5,911 nt of DNA from Alkanindiges sp. (GCA_030152125.1 JASLIR010000462.1:1-5911); one strand, 5' to 3'; shown: positions 1 through 5,911, counted from the stretch's first letter. The notes: generated by a model from the sequence alone, not told the origin. Numbers and translations are program-made.

Positions 1-1275
1 TGTCATGTCAAACAGTACTACCTGCTGATTTACGGTTGCCACCTGACGGCGCAGGCTTTCCAGCGTCAGGGCGTCAATAGGCTGCCCATCCAGCAAAATG
101 CGCCCGCTGCTTACTTCATGAAAGCGCATGAGCAGGTTCACCAGTGAGGTTTTTCCGGCACCGGAACGGCCCACCAGTGCAATGGTTTCACCAGGGTTTA
201 CTACCAGGTTGAAATCCTTGATAACCGGCGTACCTTCGTTATAGCTTAAAGATACATGCTCAAAACTGATCTTACCCGTCAATACAGGATTAAGGATGCC
301 AGTGTCTTTCTCAGGTTCAGTATCAATAAGTTCGAAAATTGAGTAAGAAGCAGCCAGACCACGCTGAATTTTTTCATTAACTTCTGTCAGGCTACGCACA
401 GGTTTACTTAAAAACCCTGCGGCTGCAATGTACGCGACAAACTCACCTGCACTGGTATCACCCAGGATTTGCGGGCGCAAGGCAATCCATACAACAATAC
501 TCATGGCAATAGCCATCAGCAACTGAACAATGGGCGTATTGATGCTACTGGTAATCACCATCTTTAAACCTTTTTTCAGGTTTGCATAAGATGCCGCATC
601 AAAACGTTTCCGTTCAAATATCTGTCCGCCATAGCTTTTCACTACGTTATAGCCATTAATACTTTCATTTACCACATGGTTTACATCACCCATGGTATTT
701 TGCAGTTCGGCAGAAAGCTTGCGCATGCGCTTACTGGCTTTGGCAACCAGAATACCCACCATGGGTGCAACGATTAATAACGACAACGATAAACGCCAGT
801 TGCTATAAAACAGATAGCCAAGCAGGCCTACAACAACCAAACCATCGCGGACAATGGTTTTAAGTGCTTCAGTTGCTGCACCGGTCACTTGCTCAACGTT
901 ATATAGTATTTTTGCAGACAGGTGACCGCTATTATGTGTAAGAAAATAAGATGGCGATAAGGTTAGTATCCGGTCAAAAATTTCTTTGCGTAACTGGTAT
1001 ACAAGGCTACGGGCAATGACAGCAACATAATAGTTGCCCATGAAAGAGCCTACACCACGCAAGAAAAACAATACCACAATCAATATTGGGAATAAGTTTT
1101 TTGCACTCTGATTCTGATGATTAATGGCATCAATGATGTATTGCATTATTCGCGCAGCAGACACTTCTGTTGCTGCATTTATCATGAAACCAACCAAAAC
1201 CAAAAGGCCTGCGCCCCAGTAAGGTTTTAAATAGCTTAATAAACGTAAATAAACCCTAATATCGGTTTTGTTCAC
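1..1275 (-). CDS. msbA: Lipid A export ABC transporter MsbA (partial, C-terminus off the left edge)
   Basis: This is an inner-membrane ABC half-transporter that flips lipid A-core (LPS precursor) from the cytoplasmic to the periplasmic leaflet using ATP. I translated it by hand from a GTG start at 1275-1273, and it stays open for 425 codons to the window edge. Full-length MsbA is about 580-600 residues, so the C-terminal quarter is missing. Residues 1-310 form the transmembrane domain, with hydrophobic segments near 20-40, 58-80, 144-178 and 248-266. The nucleotide-binding domain then begins: aromatic A-loop candidate Y345, Walker A GRSGAGKT at 369-376 (K375), and Q-loop VNQQ with Q417. The LSGGQ signature, Walker B and switch His lie outside the window. 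The GTG overlaps the exbD stop (GTGA). An AGAGG ribosome-binding site sits 9 bases upstream, and the N-terminus (NKTDIRVYLRLLSYLKPYW) matches normal MsbA starts. The gene is probably co-transcribed with exbB-exbD; lpxK commonly follows in relatives, but this is not visible here. Confidence 0.93.
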   Translation of the reverse strand, partial: MNKTDIRVYLRLLSYLKPYWGAGLLVLVGFMINAATEVSAARIMQYIIDAINHQNQSAKNLFPILIVVLFFLRGVGSFMGNYYVAVIARSLVYQLRKEIFDRILTLSPSYFLTHNSGHLSAKILYNVEQVTGAATEALKTIVRDGLVVVGLLGYLFYSNWRLSLSLLIVAPMVGILVAKASKRMRKLSAELQNTMGDVNHVVNESINGYNVVKSYGGQIFERKRFDAASYANLKKGLKMVITSSINTPIVQLLMAIAMSIVVWIALRPQILGDTSAGEFVAYIAAAGFLSKPVRSLTEVNEKIQRGLAASYSIFELIDTEPEKDTGILNPVLTGKISFEHVSLSYNEGTPVIKDFNLVVNPGETIALVGRSGAGKTSLVNLLMRFHEVSSGRILLDGQPIDALTLESLRRQVATVNQQVVLFDMT

Positions 1276-1700
1276 TCAGTTTGACCTCTGCTCGGCACAC
1301 GTGTACTGATATTCAAATTCACAAAACCCAGCTTTCCGGCAACATCCATCACCCGGACTACCGACTGATGCGCGGCTTTTCCATCCGCAGAAATGATAAA
1401 CGGCATATTGCGTTCGTTTCCGGCCGCCTGACGAATGGCAGCCATCAACTCGGCCTCATTATTGGCGCTTAGGCCAACACCATTCACCATGTAGTCACCG
1501 GTGGGTTTAATGACCACCTCAACCTTGTGCTGCTTGCGATCCGGCGGTACCCCGGTTGCTTCCGGTAATACCAGATTCAGGCGGCTGTACTGGTTAAAGG
1601 TGGTTGATAATAGCAGAAATACCAGCAGGAACAGCATACAGTCAATCATGGGGGTCAAATTGACTTCAATTGACTCCACTTTGGGTTTGCGGAATTTCAT
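1272..1700 (-). CDS. exbD: ExbD/TolR-family biopolymer transport protein
   Basis: This 142-residue protein has normal ExbD length. It has a short basic N-terminus in the cytoplasm, one membrane helix at about 17-35, and a periplasmic domain from about 40. The helix opens with the family motif NLTPMIDCML, in which D20 corresponds to the essential proton-translocating aspartate of ExbD/TolR. ExbD works with a pentameric ExbB channel to harvest the proton-motive force and usually energises a TonB-type protein. Its ATG overlaps the exbB TGA (ATGA), and its TGA overlaps the GTG of msbA, so all three genes appear translationally coupled. A GGAGG ribosome-binding site lies only 4 bases before the ATG, which is a little tight. 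ExbD and TolR are paralogues. I prefer ExbD because no tolA, tolB or pal is adjacent and because exbB-exbD pairs beside LPS genes are a known gammaproteobacterial arrangement. The true partner protein is not in the window. Confidence 0.9.
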   Translation of the reverse strand: MKFRKPKVESIEVNLTPMIDCMLFLLVFLLLSTTFNQYSRLNLVLPEATGVPPDRKQHKVEVVIKPTGDYMVNGVGLSANNEAELMAAIRQAAGNERNMPFIISADGKAAHQSVVRVMDVAGKLGFVNLNISTRVPSRGQTE

Positions 1701-2365
1701 GTTGCCTCCACTGCACCCTGTAAATAATCCGCCTTAACAGTCGTATAGGCCGGGTCAGCATCTTCGGCATGGAATAACAGAATTAGTAACTGATTGGCCT
1801 GTAATTCAAGTGCAATGGTGATATCCAGCACACGGCGCTGGAAATAACGGTAAGCCACCAGTGCTGGAATAGCCACGACCATACCGGCGGCAGTGGTAAT
1901 GAGCGCCTGGGAAATACCGGAAGCCAGCATGGCAGGATCAGTCACCCCACCGGCACTCACCGCCATAAAGGATTCAATAATACCCAGTACCGTACCCAGC
2001 AGGCCAAGTAACGGTGCAATAGCGCCAATGGTACCCAGAAAATTCAGATTTTTTTCCAGCTTATGAACCTGTTCTGCTGCAGTGAGCTGTAATTGCTGCT
2101 CCGTATAGGCCTGCCCACGGTGTGCACTTTGAATACCACTTGCTAATACAGCACCCAGTACACTGCATTCCTTAAGTTCCTGCAGTTGCGCTACATTAAC
2201 CTGATGCGCCTGAATCTGTTCCGCATGGCTGGCAAGTAATTGCGGCGGCAGCATTTTATCCCTGCGCAAACGCAAACCACGTTCAATAATAATGGCACAC
2301 GCTGCAATTGAACACAGAATAAGCGGCATCATTAGCCAGCCGCCTGCCTTCACTAACTCCCACAT
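1697..2365 (-). CDS. exbB: ExbB/TolQ-family proton channel protein
   Basis: This 222-residue member of the MotA/TolQ/ExbB proton-channel family forms the inner-membrane stator-like channel with ExbD. Three membrane helices are visible: about 9-28 (ending in IIERG), about 110-133 and about 150-172. Helices 2 and 3 carry the family hallmarks GLLGTVLGIIESF (121-133) and ISQALITTAAGMVVAIPALVAY (about 151-172). Residues 30-105 form the cytoplasmic loop. The start is well supported: an AGGAGAG ribosome-binding site at 2374-2380 lies 8 bases before the ATG, and helix 1 begins at once, as is usual. It is the first gene of an exbB-exbD-msbA run and overlaps exbD by ATGA. The 84-base gap to parB suggests it may have its own promoter; the best pair I see (TTGTAA at 2437-2442 and TGTAAA at 2413-2418, 18-base spacer) is too weak to call. 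TolQ is the alternative name, less likely without tolA/tolB/pal. Confidence 0.92.
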   Translation of the reverse strand: MWELVKAGGWLMMPLILCSIAACAIIIERGLRLRRDKMLPPQLLASHAEQIQAHQVNVAQLQELKECSVLGAVLASGIQSAHRGQAYTEQQLQLTAAEQVHKLEKNLNFLGTIGAIAPLLGLLGTVLGIIESFMAVSAGGVTDPAMLASGISQALITTAAGMVVAIPALVAYRYFQRRVLDITIALELQANQLLILLFHAEDADPAYTTVKADYLQGAVEAT

Positions 2366-2449
2366 GTGATGAACTCTCCTGAATATCCTTATTGGGAACG
2401 CTATTTACGTCATTTACACTGATTACGAAAACTGTATTACAAGACTATG
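2366..2449 (-). other. parB-exbB intergenic region with repeated GTAA words
   Basis: These 84 AT-rich bases separate parB from exbB. On the minus strand the word GTAA occurs four times, starting at 2440, 2426, 2417 and 2408. The last two copies are adjacent 9-base units that share GTAAAT and a final C. No strong hairpin followed by a T-run is visible after the parB stop, so I cannot place a rho-independent terminator. The exbB ribosome-binding site (2374-2380) occupies the downstream end. The repeats may be operator half-sites or simply AT-rich chance. Confidence 0.35.
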
Positions 2450-3343
2450 TTACGACGCCTGGGGATCGAGAATAGCCAGAATGCCTTCCAGCTCATCCAG
2501 CGAATGGTAACGGATAACCATTTTGCCCTTACCTTTGGCGTTGTGGTCAATATCCACAGCAGCACCAAAGCGCTCGGACAGCTTTCTGCTCAGCTGTTCA
2601 ATATCCGGCGCACTAAATTTTGGTTTTGCCACAGGCGGGTTTAGCAGGCTGCGTACCAGTTGCTCGGTCTGGCGTACAGACAAATCTTTTTCAACAATCA
2701 CCTTGGCCGCTTCGCTTTGCTCGCTCAGTTTGAGCGACAGCAGAGCACGCGCATGCCCCATATCAATGTCACCATGGTCCAGCATGGTTTTTACATCTTC
2801 GTGCAGGCCAATCAAACGCAACAGGTTGGATACTGTCGTACGCGCCTTGCCAACAGTTTCAGCAATTTCCTGATGGCTCATGCCAAATTCATCATGGAAG
2901 CGCTGCAAGGCAATCGCCTGTTCCATCGGGTTCAGGTCTTCACGCTGGATATTTTCAATCAGTGCCAGTGCAATGGCCAACTGGTCCGGAATATCACGGA
3001 CAATGGCGGGAACATGCGTTAAACCGGCCAGTTTTGCCGCACGCCAGCGTCGCTCACCGGCAATAATCTCAAAAGGCACATCAGCCTGTTCACCCAGGCG
3101 GCGCACCACAATCGGCTGCATCACGCCGTGCTTTTTAATGGATTCCGCCAGTTCGGACAGGCTTTCCGGCGCAATTTCACGACGTGGCTGATACACACCA
3201 CGTTGCAGGTGATTTACATCTACCTGTTGCAACAACTCACTGTCTACAGCAACAACGCTGTCTACTTCCTGCTTTACCTGTCTGATTGAGCCAAGCAAGG
3301 CATCCAGCCCACGCCCTTGCGCCAGGCCTCTTTTCTTGGTCAT
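2450..3343 (-). CDS. parB: Chromosome-partitioning protein ParB (Spo0J family)
   Basis: ParB is a CTP-dependent DNA clamp. It loads at parS sites near the replication origin, spreads along DNA, and works with ParA to segregate origins and recruit SMC/MukB-type condensins. At 297 residues it has the usual chromosomal length. The N-terminus has the conserved RGLAQGRGLDALLG block (5-18) that contacts and stimulates ParA. The CTP-binding domain covers about 40-140 and includes GERRWRAAKLAG (96-107), with the GERR box, and ENIQREDLNPMEQA (130-143). The helix-turn-helix that recognises parS follows at about 155-177 (SHQEIAETVGKARTTVSNLL). A basic, less conserved linker lies at 236-250, then the C-terminal dimerisation domain. 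The ATG overlaps the parA stop as ATGA, with an AAGGA ribosome-binding site 8 bases upstream inside parA, so the two are translationally coupled. No parS site is visible in the window. Confidence 0.97.
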   Translation of the reverse strand: MTKKRGLAQGRGLDALLGSIRQVKQEVDSVVAVDSELLQQVDVNHLQRGVYQPRREIAPESLSELAESIKKHGVMQPIVVRRLGEQADVPFEIIAGERRWRAAKLAGLTHVPAIVRDIPDQLAIALALIENIQREDLNPMEQAIALQRFHDEFGMSHQEIAETVGKARTTVSNLLRLIGLHEDVKTMLDHGDIDMGHARALLSLKLSEQSEAAKVIVEKDLSVRQTEQLVRSLLNPPVAKPKFSAPDIEQLSRKLSERFGAAVDIDHNAKGKGKMVIRYHSLDELEGILAILDPQAS

Positions 3344-4122
3344 GCTGTTTTTCCTTTCACTTTCTTGTTTCGTTTTACCAGTTCCGCCGCCAGGTTCAGG
3401 TACGCAACCGCACCCTTGGAGCTTTTCTCGTAAAACAAAATCGGTAAACCATGCGCTGGCGCTTCGGCCAAACGGATGTTACGCGGAATAACCGTATCAA
3501 ATACCTTTTCGCCAAAATGTGCAAGTAACTCATTCGACACATCATTGGTCAAAGTGCTACGTGGGTCATATATGGTGCGTAATACCCCGGCAATTTGCAG
3601 TCCGGGATTCAGTGCACTGTTAATCCGGCCAATGGTATTGGATAAGTCCGCCAGCCCTTCCAGTGCATAGTATTCGCACTGCATGGGAATCAGCACCCCG
3701 TTGGCTGCACACAAGGCATTTACCGTAATCAGGTTTAAGCTGGGCGCACAGTCGATCAAAATATAATCGTAGGAGGCAGCAATACGGTCCAGTTCATCCT
3801 TGAGTACATATTCGCGGCGGTTTTTTTCAAACAGCGATAATTCAATACCGGCCAGGTCGCGGTTGGAACCAATCAGCTTGTAACCCGTAGAAGTTTGCTG
3901 AATGGCAGATTCGATAGGCGCATCACCCAGCATCACATCGGTTGCGGTATAAATAAGGTCGTTTTTTTGCACCCCGGAACCCATGGTGGCGTTGCCCTGC
4001 GGGTCCAGATCAATCAATAACACACGCTTTTTAAGAACAGCCAGAGAGGCCGCTAAATTAACGGCTGTTGTTGTTTTTCCAACACCACCTTTCTGGTTGG
4101 CTATGGCAATAATTTCTGTCAT
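3340..4122 (-). CDS. parA: Chromosome-partitioning ATPase ParA (Soj family)
   Basis: ParA is a Walker-type ATPase that binds the nucleoid non-specifically as an ATP dimer and is stimulated by ParB to move origin regions apart. From the start chosen here it is 260 residues, the usual Soj length. The deviant Walker A motif KGGVGKTT is at 11-18, with signature lysine K11 and catalytic-site K16. Walker A' is at LIDLDPQGN (36-44) and Walker B at ILIDCAP (121-127). The C-terminal block TVIPRNIRLAEAPAHGLP (about 210-227) is typical of chromosomal ParA. The frame is open up to an ATG at 4197, which would add 25 residues. I reject that start because the added residues resemble nothing in the family, while MTEIIAIANQKGGVGKTT at the 4122 start matches known ParA N-termini. 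The extension would also translate through an 11-base inverted repeat. The ribosome-binding site at 4122 is weak (TAGAG). The gene follows rsmG by 93 bases and overlaps parB by ATGA. Confidence 0.96.
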   Translation of the reverse strand: MTEIIAIANQKGGVGKTTTAVNLAASLAVLKKRVLLIDLDPQGNATMGSGVQKNDLIYTATDVMLGDAPIESAIQQTSTGYKLIGSNRDLAGIELSLFEKNRREYVLKDELDRIAASYDYILIDCAPSLNLITVNALCAANGVLIPMQCEYYALEGLADLSNTIGRINSALNPGLQIAGVLRTIYDPRSTLTNDVSNELLAHFGEKVFDTVIPRNIRLAEAPAHGLPILFYEKSSKGAVAYLNLAAELVKRNKKVKGKTA

Positions 4123-4131
4123 AAATGCTCT

Positions 4132-4148
4132 ATTTTTCCGCGAAAAAT
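4132..4148. repeat. Perfect 7-base inverted repeat just upstream of parA
   Basis: The arms ATTTTTC (4132-4138) and GAAAAAT (4142-4148) are exact reverse complements around a 3-base CGC spacer. The element ends 10 bases before the parA ATG at 4122, close to where the ribosome would bind. In RNA it would be an A/U-rich and therefore weak hairpin. As DNA it could be a small operator. Function is not shown by the sequence. Confidence 0.6.
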
Positions 4149-4159
4149 GAAAGGCAAAC

Positions 4160-4194
4160 CCGGTAGATGCTGTATCACCCAATGCATCTACCGG
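4160..4194 (-). repeat. Perfect 11-base inverted repeat between rsmG and parA (possible terminator or operator)
   Basis: The arms CCGGTAGATGC (4160-4170) and GCATCTACCGG (4184-4194) are perfect reverse complements around a 13-base loop. The element lies 21 bases after the rsmG stop and 37 bases before the parA start. On the transcribed strand the stem is followed by GTTTGCCTTTCATTTTT, which is T-rich but interrupted. It may therefore be a weak rho-independent terminator or attenuator, an mRNA-stabilising hairpin, or a protein-binding site. The 13-base loop and broken T-run are poor for a classical terminator. The repeat itself is certain; its role is inference. Confidence 0.7.
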
Positions 4195-4215
4195 CAAGTT
4201 TCCACAACAAAAGTG

Positions 4216-4854
4216 TCAGGCACCTGCCTGTGGTCTTAGCATAATCAAGTGACGCTGTTCATCCAGATTTGGCACCCGCAAGACAATTACGTCTTGTTGA
4301 AAACCCTGAATAGTTTGCATTTCTTCTGCCGGGATTACCCCTTTCATGGCCGCCAGTACGCTGGTTGGCTTTAAAAAAGGGCTTGCCACATCAACAAAGT
4401 CAGTCAGTGCAGCAAAGGCACGACTGGTCACCACATCAAACTGTCCTAACTGCTGCAAAATGGCCGGGTCTTCCACCCGCGACTGTACAGCCTTCACATT
4501 AGTAAGCTTCATGTCAGCAGTAATTTGCCTTAAAAAACGAATTTTCTTGCCATTACTGTCTAACAAAACGCATTCTCTTTGCGGCTGTACCAGGGCGATG
4601 ATAAAGCCCGGCATGCCGCCACCGGTGCCGACATCCAGCAGACGCCCTTCCGGCAAATAAGGAATAATGCTTAGACTATCCAGTAAATGCTTCACCAGCA
4701 TTTCTTTAGGATCACGAATTGCGGTCAGATTGAAAGCTTTGTTCCACAATACCAGCAAATCCTGATACTGCAACAAGCGCGCCAGGGCGGCATCATCCAG
4801 ATCAAGACCTAATTGTTCCACGCCTTTGCGCAGCGTTGCGAATAAAGTATGCAT
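4216..4854 (-). CDS. rsmG: 16S rRNA (guanine-527-N7)-methyltransferase RsmG (GidB)
   Basis: RsmG uses S-adenosylmethionine to methylate N7 of G527 in the 530 loop of 16S rRNA. In several bacteria its loss gives low-level streptomycin resistance. The protein is 212 residues, normal for the family. The helical N-terminus contains the family block LWNKAFNLTAIRDPKEMLVKH (about 36-56, with WNKAFNLT most conserved). The SAM-binding motif LLDVGTGGGMPG is at 72-83, followed by VLLDSNGKKIRFLR (about 96-109), where the acidic residue contacts SAM, and the SRAFA motif at 144-148. The start at 4854 fits homologous N-termini although its ribosome-binding site is weak. A promoter candidate lies about 44-73 bases upstream. 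Its neighbour in the direction of transcription is parA, the common arrangement. The usual upstream neighbour mnmG (gidA) is absent and murU takes its place. Confidence 0.96.
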   Translation of the reverse strand: MHTLFATLRKGVEQLGLDLDDAALARLLQYQDLLVLWNKAFNLTAIRDPKEMLVKHLLDSLSIIPYLPEGRLLDVGTGGGMPGFIIALVQPQRECVLLDSNGKKIRFLRQITADMKLTNVKAVQSRVEDPAILQQLGQFDVVTSRAFAALTDFVDVASPFLKPTSVLAAMKGVIPAEEMQTIQGFQQDVIVLRVPNLDEQRHLIMLRPQAGA

Positions 4855-4897
4855 AACCTGATGATCTCGTTAGACCATATAAACCAAAGCTGGCCGC

Positions 4898-4927
4898 ATG
4901 ATAGCAAGGATTTGAATACGGCGTTAA
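4898..4927 (-). promoter_or_regulatory. Sigma70-like promoter candidate for rsmG (-parA-parB)
   Basis: On the minus strand a TATCAT -10 box (4898-4903) is preceded by TG one base upstream (an extended -10, TGCTATCAT). A TTAACG -35 box at 4922-4927 is 18 bases away. Transcription would start near 4890, leaving a leader of about 35 bases before the rsmG ATG. Five of six -10 bases and four of six -35 bases match consensus. It is the best promoter-like sequence in the 165-base murU-rsmG gap (4855-5019). The rest of that gap is AT-rich, with an ATTTTAAAAT palindrome at 4994-5003 and no convincing terminator for murU. Confidence 0.55.
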
Positions 4928-5019
4928 CTAATAAATTCACCAAAACTGTGAAACATCTTAATAAAAGCCGTAATTTCAATCACTCAATCGCCAATTTTAA
5001 AATGCGGCTAAAAATCCAC

Positions 5020-5739
5020 TTAAATTTGCTGCTGGCGAATCTGGCTGTCCAGTTGTTGCAGGCGTTCCGGCGTGCCTACATCCACCCAGGCGCTGTGCAT
5101 TTTAATGCCGCTGACTTTTTGCTGACGCATGGCCTGCCGTAAAATGGGCGCTAATGGTGTTTTGCCTTGTGGCAGCCCTTTAAACAATACCGGGTTTAAC
5201 ACACTTAAACCGGAAAAGGTAAACTTGCCAGCGTCATCCTGTGCTGTGCCTTCCGGTAAATCGGCATAGTCGGACACAATACGCTGCTGATGCAGCACAA
5301 AGTCCCCATTCGGATGTTGCGGCGGGTTGTCTACCAGCACCAGATGCGCCAGGTCATCGCCTAGTTGATGCGAAGTGAGCTGCTGGCGTTCAAAACGCGT
5401 CCATACATCACCGTTGATCAGGGCAAAAGGTTCGTCACCCAGCAAAGGCAATGCCTTGATAATACCGCCTGCGGTTTCCAGCGCTTCGCCTTCGTGCGAC
5501 CAGGCAATAGTGACTCCAAACTGCTGACCATTACCCAGTGCCGCTACCAGTTTGTCTGCCAGCCATGCAGTATTGATAACAATCTCATCCACACCAGCCT
5601 GCTTTAAGGCTTCGATATGCCACACAATCAGCGGTTTGCCGCCAACGTCCAGCAAGGGCTTTGGGGTTTCCAGCGTCAGCGGGCGCATGCGGGTACCTAA
5701 ACCCGCCGCCAGAATCATGGCTTTTTTGATGTGGCTCAT
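5020..5739 (-). CDS. murU: N-acetylmuramate alpha-1-phosphate uridylyltransferase MurU
   Basis: MurU transfers UMP from UTP to MurNAc-alpha-1-phosphate, giving UDP-MurNAc. With AmgK it recycles cell-wall MurNAc into peptidoglycan precursor while bypassing MurA/MurB, the route known from Pseudomonas putida and linked to intrinsic fosfomycin tolerance. The 239-residue protein is a single cytosolic nucleotidyltransferase domain. It carries the nucleotide-binding loop LAAGLGTRMRPLT (10-22), K27 in ETPKPLL, EALETAGGI (85-93), the metal-binding NGDVW (109-113, D111), FSG (175-177) and WVDVGTPERL (218-227). There is no left-handed beta-helix acyltransferase domain, which argues against GlmU. Glucose- or mannose-1-phosphate uridylyl/guanylyltransferases share the fold, but adjacent amgK makes MurU the best name. 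The ATG overlaps the amgK stop (ATGA). A second in-frame ATG at 5718 (M8, MILAAG) is possible but has no clear advantage. Confidence 0.92.
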   Translation of the reverse strand: MSHIKKAMILAAGLGTRMRPLTLETPKPLLDVGGKPLIVWHIEALKQAGVDEIVINTAWLADKLVAALGNGQQFGVTIAWSHEGEALETAGGIIKALPLLGDEPFALINGDVWTRFERQQLTSHQLGDDLAHLVLVDNPPQHPNGDFVLHQQRIVSDYADLPEGTAQDDAGKFTFSGLSVLNPVLFKGLPQGKTPLAPILRQAMRQQKVSGIKMHSAWVDVGTPERLQQLDSQIRQQQI

Positions 5740-5911
5740 GCTGCAAACCCTGCCAGTTGCTGCTGGTCAGGATACTGCTGCAAAAATGCCGGCAGCACGC
5801 GGGTTTTCAGGAAGCTGTTAAATTCCGCCAGTTCGGCATAAGGCTGCAATTCCTGCAACAGATAGAAAAACACCAGAGGGATATCTTTCATATAACCGGT
5901 TTTGCCATCAC
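5736..5911 (-). CDS. amgK: N-acetylmuramate/N-acetylglucosamine kinase AmgK (partial, C-terminus only)
   Basis: This is the last 57 codons plus TGA of an aminoglycoside-phosphotransferase-fold sugar kinase; the N-terminal part with the ATP site lies beyond the right edge. AmgK phosphorylates the anomeric C1 of MurNAc (and GlcNAc), supplying the substrate of MurU. My translation begins DGKTGYMKDIPLVFFYLL, continues with ELQPYAELAEFNSFL and ends TRVLPAFLQQYPDQQQLAGFAA. This matches the C-terminal pattern of AmgK-like kinases (DGK, then DIPRV, YL, and a RVLPAL-type helix). The stop overlaps the murU start by ATGA, as expected for a coupled amgK-murU pair. The catalytic motifs cannot be checked, so the assignment rests on this tail and on the neighbour. 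Confidence 0.82.
   Translation of the reverse strand, partial: DGKTGYMKDIPLVFFYLLQELQPYAELAEFNSFLKTRVLPAFLQQYPDQQQLAGFAA

Noticed and set aside
1298..1303. CACGTG core, as found in the centre of parS
   Set aside because: It lies within exbD coding sequence and its flanks (ACACGTGT) do not match the TTTCACGTGAAA context of parS.
2413..2442. Possible exbB promoter TTGTAA - 18 bases - TGTAAA
   Set aside because: Each box matches only four of six consensus bases in an AT-rich gap where such matches are common. It is mentioned only as a weak possibility in the exbB entry.
2523..3191. Several plus-strand open frames opposite parB
   Set aside because: They are antisense shadows of a well-conserved gene and their translations (Ser/Arg/Cys-rich) resemble no protein family.
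4940..4955. GTGAAACA at 4948-4955, which equals half of a parS site
   Set aside because: The other half (4940-4947) shows no match to TGTTTCAC. A TTCAC at 4936-4940 could form a split palindrome, but the 7-base spacer does not occur in parS.
4963..5019. Possible murU terminator: AGCCG (5005-5009) pairing with CGGCT (4966-4970), followed by TTTATT
   Set aside because: The stem is only 5 bases with a 34-base loop, so it is too weak to call.
4849..5142. Plus-strand open frame of 97 codons across the murU-rsmG gap
   Set aside because: Its two ends overlap murU and the rsmG start in antisense, it has no recognisable domain, and the gap itself is better explained by a promoter for rsmG.

Overview
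The window comes from the chromosome of a Gram-negative bacterium, most likely a gammaproteobacterium. It carries an LPS flippase (MsbA), an ExbB/ExbD envelope motor, the AmgK/MurU muramate-recycling pair, and a chromosomal-type rsmG-parA-parB cluster. Base composition looks intermediate in GC. I cannot resolve genus or species, and a betaproteobacterium is not fully excluded. Every gene lies on the minus strand, so transcription runs from high to low coordinates. Coding density is high and no gene-free stretch reaches 300 bases.

Layout in the direction of transcription: (1) the 3' end of amgK (5736-5911, cut by the window edge), overlapping murU (5020-5739) by ATGA; (2) a 165-base gap with a good sigma70-like promoter candidate (4898-4927); (3) rsmG (4216-4854); (4) a 93-base gap with two perfect inverted repeats (4160-4194 and 4132-4148); (5) parA (3340-4122), overlapping parB (2450-3343) by ATGA; (6) an 84-base AT-rich gap with repeated GTAA words; (7) exbB (1697-2365), overlapping exbD (1272-1700) by ATGA; (8) msbA (from 1275, off the left edge), whose GTG start overlaps the exbD stop as GTGA.

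Functionally there are three modules. AmgK and MurU turn recycled cell-wall MurNAc into UDP-MurNAc. RsmG methylates 16S rRNA, and ParA/ParB organise and segregate the replication-origin region. ExbB/ExbD form a proton-driven inner-membrane motor, and MsbA flips lipid A-core across the inner membrane. The four start/stop overlaps indicate translational coupling within each module.

I found no mobile element, CRISPR array, tRNA, rRNA or clearly novel system. The points most worth a second look are the unusual junctions (muramate-recycling genes before rsmG, and exbB-exbD-msbA directly after parB, where mnmG and the atp operon commonly sit) and the paired inverted repeats just upstream of parA.
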